Below are positions 61,463 through 64,000 of a DNA stretch of 64,000 nt, in pieces. Source of the stretch: Chitinophagaceae bacterium UBA7600 (lineage in GTDB: Bacteria > Bacteroidota > Bacteroidia > Chitinophagales > Chitinophagaceae). The notes beneath the pieces were generated by a model. The model had not been told where the DNA came from, searched no databases, and saw only the letters and a program-made list of their open reading frames with translations. The stretch is from assembly GCA_002478885.1 (NCBI GenBank), contig DLKC01000001.1, forward strand, positions 1 through 64,000, given 5' to 3'. A program made the translations under genes and the position numbers. The stretch's first letter is position 1, and every line of letters begins with the position of its first letter.

Positions 61463-61499
61463 GCTGATCAGTTTTACTGGTTAAAAATATTTTGTTCAC

Positions 61500-61550
61500 G
61501 AACTTAGTTTCTTTGGGCCTCGCCGGTTGTGTCACTCACTTGTGCTGCTG
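61500..61550 (+). repeat. palindromic repeat, left arm
   Basis: GGGCCTCGCCGG with core TTGTGTCACTCACTTGTGC (61527-61545). It ends within 8 bp of the DinB stop codon (61553). Confidence 0.78.
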
Positions 61551-61552
61551 AA

Positions 61553-62071
61553 CTACGAGCATCTAAGGGCGAGTACGATCTTTTTTAATTGTAGCAGGTG
61601 TCGCTGTAAATGAAACTTTACGAAGCAGAGCAATTCCAGTTTAGTGATCTCGCCAAACGCCGGGTGTTTTATTGCCTCTTCCAGGTTTGCATGATCGCCG
61701 ACCTTTTTTAACAGGCTCAACGAATTTTGAAAATCTTCTTCTACCTGTTTGGGTTCATAATGCGCTCTTACGGGCAAAATAAAGTCGGGCGATTGAAATT
61801 TTACACTAAAGTCGAGAAACATTTCGCGCAATTCAGGTTCACGTGCATCTGCATTTCTGCCGACGGCCATTCCCTCGATGTTAAGTGCTTTTGCAATGCC
61901 TGTGTTCGATTTGGTGACGTGTTCCATTACTTGTCCCGCAGTCCAGCTTCCGTGAAAAGGAATGCTGTTTAACTGTGAATCGGTTAGTTGATTTACTTGC
62001 TCCATCATAGCGACGGCACATTCATCGTAAGCATCGTACAATGCTTTTGTGTTTATCTTTTCCTGTATCAT
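61553..62071 (-). CDS. DinB family protein
   Basis: The 172-aa helical protein fits the DinB/YfiT-like four-helix bundle. The first helix carries AYDECAVAMMEQVNQLTDSQ, then FHGSWTAGQVMEHVTKSNTG, whose histidine is the first metal ligand. The last helix has ELLCFVKFHLQRHLLQLKKI, supplying two more histidines. Such proteins bind a metal with three histidines and some are thiol-dependent transferases; the role here is unknown. A GyrI-like gene starts 16 bp upstream of it in the same direction, so the two are co-transcribed. Confidence 0.85.
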   Translation of the reverse strand: MIQEKINTKALYDAYDECAVAMMEQVNQLTDSQLNSIPFHGSWTAGQVMEHVTKSNTGIAKALNIEGMAVGRNADAREPELREMFLDFSVKFQSPDFILPVRAHYEPKQVEEDFQNSLSLLKKVGDHANLEEAIKHPAFGEITKLELLCFVKFHLQRHLLQLKKIVLALRCS

Positions 62072-62086
62072 GGTAAATGTTATTGG

Positions 62087-62500
62087 TTATGCTGATTGGC
62101 TTACACAGGGCTGCATGCAAAGCATTTCGTCGTTATTCTTATACCATTCTATAATAGGGCTTTGTGTATCTGCCCTGGCGTCCTGCCTCAGGGTTTCGAA
62201 AACATCCTTTATTGTATTTGCTTTATTTCGCCAGTTATTAACGGTAGCAAAAAGATAAGTTCCTTTTGGGATCACTAATATTTCATAACCGGTTTCCGCT
62301 GCTTCGCCAGTAAATTTTTCTTCTGCAGTCGCGTAGTATTTAAAGCTGCCATTGAACATGCCGCAAACACCGTAAAAAGAACGGTTAAAGCCACCGGCTT
62401 TTTTTACAATCTCATCAAAGACTTCTCCGATACCATTCGGAAAACTGGTTACCTGTTTTCCAAAAACATCAATATTGGTTGGGATATTAAGCGTTTGCAT
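62087..62500 (-). CDS. GyrI-like/effector-binding domain protein
   Basis: From the ATG at 62500 the protein has 137 aa; the upstream methionine adds eight residues that overlap the promoter area. It matches the GyrI-like small-molecule-binding fold found at the C-terminus of AraC and MerR regulators: FGKQVTSFPNGIGEVFDEIV, the central MFNGSFKYYATAEEK, GYEILVIPKGTYLFATVNN, and the final SPIIEWYKNND. It has no DNA-binding domain of its own. It is divergent from an AraC-type regulator gene whose start is 203 bp away. A TAAGTTTG box lies at 62522-62529. Confidence 0.8.
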   Translation of the reverse strand: MQTLNIPTNIDVFGKQVTSFPNGIGEVFDEIVKKAGGFNRSFYGVCGMFNGSFKYYATAEEKFTGEAAETGYEILVIPKGTYLFATVNNWRNKANTIKDVFETLRQDARADTQSPIIEWYKNNDEMLCMQPCVSQSA

Positions 62501-62521
62501 GTTTGCTTTTTGTTGGTGATA

Positions 62522-62529
62522 CAAACTTA
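62522..62529 (-). promoter_or_regulatory. possible -7 box of the GyrI-like/DinB operon
   Basis: TAAGTTTG on the minus strand, 21 bp upstream of the chosen ATG at 62500. No -33 TTTG is visible at normal distance. Confidence 0.4.
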
Positions 62530-62626
62530 AAAAACGCCTTGTTAATTAAGTGGGGCGTATTGCGGCATTCTCAGGTGTTGATTGCGACAGGCAGTGTTGG
62601 TATATTTGTTGCGCAAAGAACAAACA

Positions 62627-62683
62627 GCACAAGTGTGCGCCGCAACGGATGCTGCCAATATACATGTATGTGGCCGGGTCCAA
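62627..62683 (-). repeat. palindromic repeat, right arm
   Basis: Core GCACAAGTGTGCGCCGCAA (62627-62645), then GGATGCTGCC and GGCCGGGT, ending 20 bp before the regulator start. In the plus frame it yields a false N-terminal extension of that gene. Confidence 0.78.
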
Positions 62684-62702
62684 AAAACAACCAACAAGCT
62701 AT

Positions 62703-63686
62703 ATGAAACATCTTTCTATTATTGTTCCGCAAGGGCACAGCAGTATGGTGAACATTGAAGGAACTCACCAGATAATGAATGAAGTTAATTCGATTCTTAA
62801 GAGCATGGGTCGGGAGCCTTTATTTAAAGTACAGCTCGTTGGTATTGCACGCGAATCGAGTCAGCGCAATGGTTTATTTACCATAAGCCCTGATTGTTTG
62901 ATCGGAGATGTACCAAAGACCGACCTTATCGTTATTCCGGCGATATATGGCGCGCCAAAAGAATTAATGGAAGCCAACGCTCCTTTTATTCCGTGGATTG
63001 TGGAACAATATACCAATGGTGCCGAAGTGGTGAGCTTGTGTATTGCATCATTCTTTCTTGCTGCAACCGGGTTGCTTAGTGGAAAGCAATGTGCTACACA
63101 CTGGATTGCTGCAAATGATTTCAGGGCGCTATTCCCCGATGTAAATCTTGTCGACGATAAAATAATGACAGAGGAAGATGGTATTTACACGAGTGGTGGC
63201 GCTTATTCATTTCTTAACCTACTGTTGTATATTATTGAAAAATATGCCGGGCGAGATATTGCAGTAATCATTTCAAAAACGTTTATGATTGATATAGATA
63301 GAAATAGTCAATCACCGTTCATTATGTTCCAGGGGCAAAAAGCGCATGAAGATGAGCCGGTAAAAAAAGCTCAGGAATTTATAGAGAAAAATTTCCAGGA
63401 AAAAATCACCATCGATCAACTCGCTTCAATGCTGGCACTTGGCCGCCGTAATATGGAGCGAAGGTTTAAAAAAGCTACTGCCAATACTGTAACTGAATAC
63501 ATTCAGCGTGTAAAAATCGAGGCTGCGAAAAAGAATCTTGAATCAGGCAGAAAAAATATTAACGAAGTAATGTACGAAGTTGGTTATAGCGATCCTAAAG
63601 CGTTTAGAACGACGTTCAGAAAGATTACGGGATTGTCACCGCTGGAGTATCGCAATAAATACAACAAAGAGGCTGTGATGGTTTAA
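62703..63686 (+). CDS. GlxA-type AraC family transcriptional regulator
   Basis: From the ATG at 62703 the protein has 327 aa; an open frame from 62550 adds 51 residues that include translated repeat sequence. The N-terminal half is a DJ-1/PfpI-like amidotransferase fold (KHLSIIVPQG, then TDLIVIPAIYGAPKELME, and EVVSLCIASFFLAATGLL with a cysteine at the nucleophile elbow). The C-terminal 100 residues hold two helix-turn-helices of AraC type (ITIDQLASMLALGRRNMERR, then NINEVMYEVGYSDPKAFRTT) and end GLSPLEYRNKY. Regulators of this type sense small metabolites. It is divergent from the GyrI-like/DinB operon and may control it. Confidence 0.9.
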   Translation: MKHLSIIVPQGHSSMVNIEGTHQIMNEVNSILKSMGREPLFKVQLVGIARESSQRNGLFTISPDCLIGDVPKTDLIVIPAIYGAPKELMEANAPFIPWIVEQYTNGAEVVSLCIASFFLAATGLLSGKQCATHWIAANDFRALFPDVNLVDDKIMTEEDGIYTSGGAYSFLNLLLYIIEKYAGRDIAVIISKTFMIDIDRNSQSPFIMFQGQKAHEDEPVKKAQEFIEKNFQEKITIDQLASMLALGRRNMERRFKKATANTVTEYIQRVKIEAAKKNLESGRKNINEVMYEVGYSDPKAFRTTFRKITGLSPLEYRNKYNKEAVMV

Positions 63687-63732
63687 CAGCCGATTAATCT
63701 TCGTTATGTTCCCGATTTTTTTGTGACCAACT

Positions 63733-63780
63733 TTCGCATTTCATGGCATCCTGGTTGTGTCACTCACTTGTACTTCCCGT
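63733..63780 (+). repeat. palindromic repeat, left arm
   Basis: GGCATCCTGG with core TTGTGTCACTCACTTGTAC (63755-63773), 47 bp after the AraC regulator gene. Confidence 0.8.
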
Positions 63781-63845
63781 TCATTGTGCAGCACTGTTCA
63801 GTCGTTTTGTAAAATGTACGGATGACAGGTTGCAGCTCGCAAAAC

Positions 63846-64000
63846 TTATTTGCGACAATCGCCCATCATCTTTTTCTTAAATTGAATATCGTCTTTCAAG
63901 ATAGCAAAGAAAGATTGCAGGTATTGTTTTACCTCTTTATATGTTTTCTCAGGGAGATCTTGTTTTATTTCATCCGGTACAGCCATCAGTTCTGCTTCTT
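63846..64000 (-). CDS. C-terminal end of an unidentified gene (cut by the window edge)
   Basis: An open minus-strand frame enters from beyond position 64000 and stops at 63846. About 51 residues are visible, mostly helical and lysine-rich: PDEIKQDLPEKTYKEVKQYL and a tail of KKKMMGDCRK. There is no recognisable motif, and the rest of the gene lies outside the window. Confidence 0.5.
   Translation of the reverse strand, partial: EAELMAVPDEIKQDLPEKTYKEVKQYLQSFFAILKDDIQFKKKMMGDCRK

Noticed and set aside
62550..62702. N-terminal extension of the AraC regulator
   Set aside because: The extra 51 residues are read-through of a repeat arm; the ATG at 62703 starts the conserved PfpI fold directly.

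Overview
The window reads as a chromosomal segment of a Bacteroidota bacterium, most likely Chitinophagales/Chitinophagaceae. The evidence is gldD and gldE, two proteins with type IX secretion (T9SS) sorting tails, a PorX-free but otherwise typical set of lipoproteins and DUF families common in that group, TTTG/TAnnTTTG promoters and almost no Shine-Dalgarno sequences. Family assignments come from motif recognition only; no search was run.

Layout. 1-220: a tRNA-Val gene behind a decayed 75-nt tandem copy, under a canonical promoter. 247-4676: an acidic hypothetical, an ECF sigma factor with its anti-sigma partner, rsmG, a GNAT enzyme and a YitT protein. 4894-8899: DUF4197, a T9SS-exported protein, a glutaminyl cyclase and a methyltransferase. 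8998-16389: DUF58, transglutaminase, MoxR and TPR genes, which look like one envelope or proteolytic maturation unit; the related BatD protein lies apart at 23054. 16590-21253: amylosucrase, fructokinase and an SLC45-like MFS transporter, a sucrose-use locus with a perfect 12-bp LacI-type palindrome upstream. 21388-23072: a two-component system. 24657-32618: rpe, TPR lipoprotein, PD40 propeller, M1 peptidase, PQQ dehydrogenase and dihaem cytochrome. 32953-36643: mutY-ssb-gldE-gldD. 36976-49044: an accessory cassette (below). 49416-57085: parE and parC, separated by three genes. 57217-63686: DUF1080, ApbE, SRPBCC, VOC, DinB, GyrI-like and a GlxA-type AraC regulator. A gene fragment runs off the right edge.

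The most unusual region is 36976-49044: a truncated TIR gene, then a tight run of four genes (gaps 13, 4 and 12 bp). They encode a TIR / middle domain / TIR-like protein, a membrane-anchored nSTAND1-type ATPase with a C-terminal propeller-like region, a 1665-residue T9SS-exported repeat protein with five exact 222-bp repeat periods, and an outer-membrane barrel with calcium-type TSP3 repeats. This links a cytoplasmic TIR effector to a transmembrane STAND sensor and to surface proteins, and is a candidate undescribed conflict or surface-sensing system.

The second unusual feature is a family of about 20 intergenic imperfect palindromes spread over the whole window. Each has a 19-bp core arm (TTGYGTCRCWCWCTTGTRC) and outer CCGGCTTT-like ends that abut the neighbouring genes. 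The core exists in two alleles. One copy has become part of a coding sequence (26505), and several apparent N-terminal extensions of other genes are only read-through of the repeat; starts were corrected accordingly.
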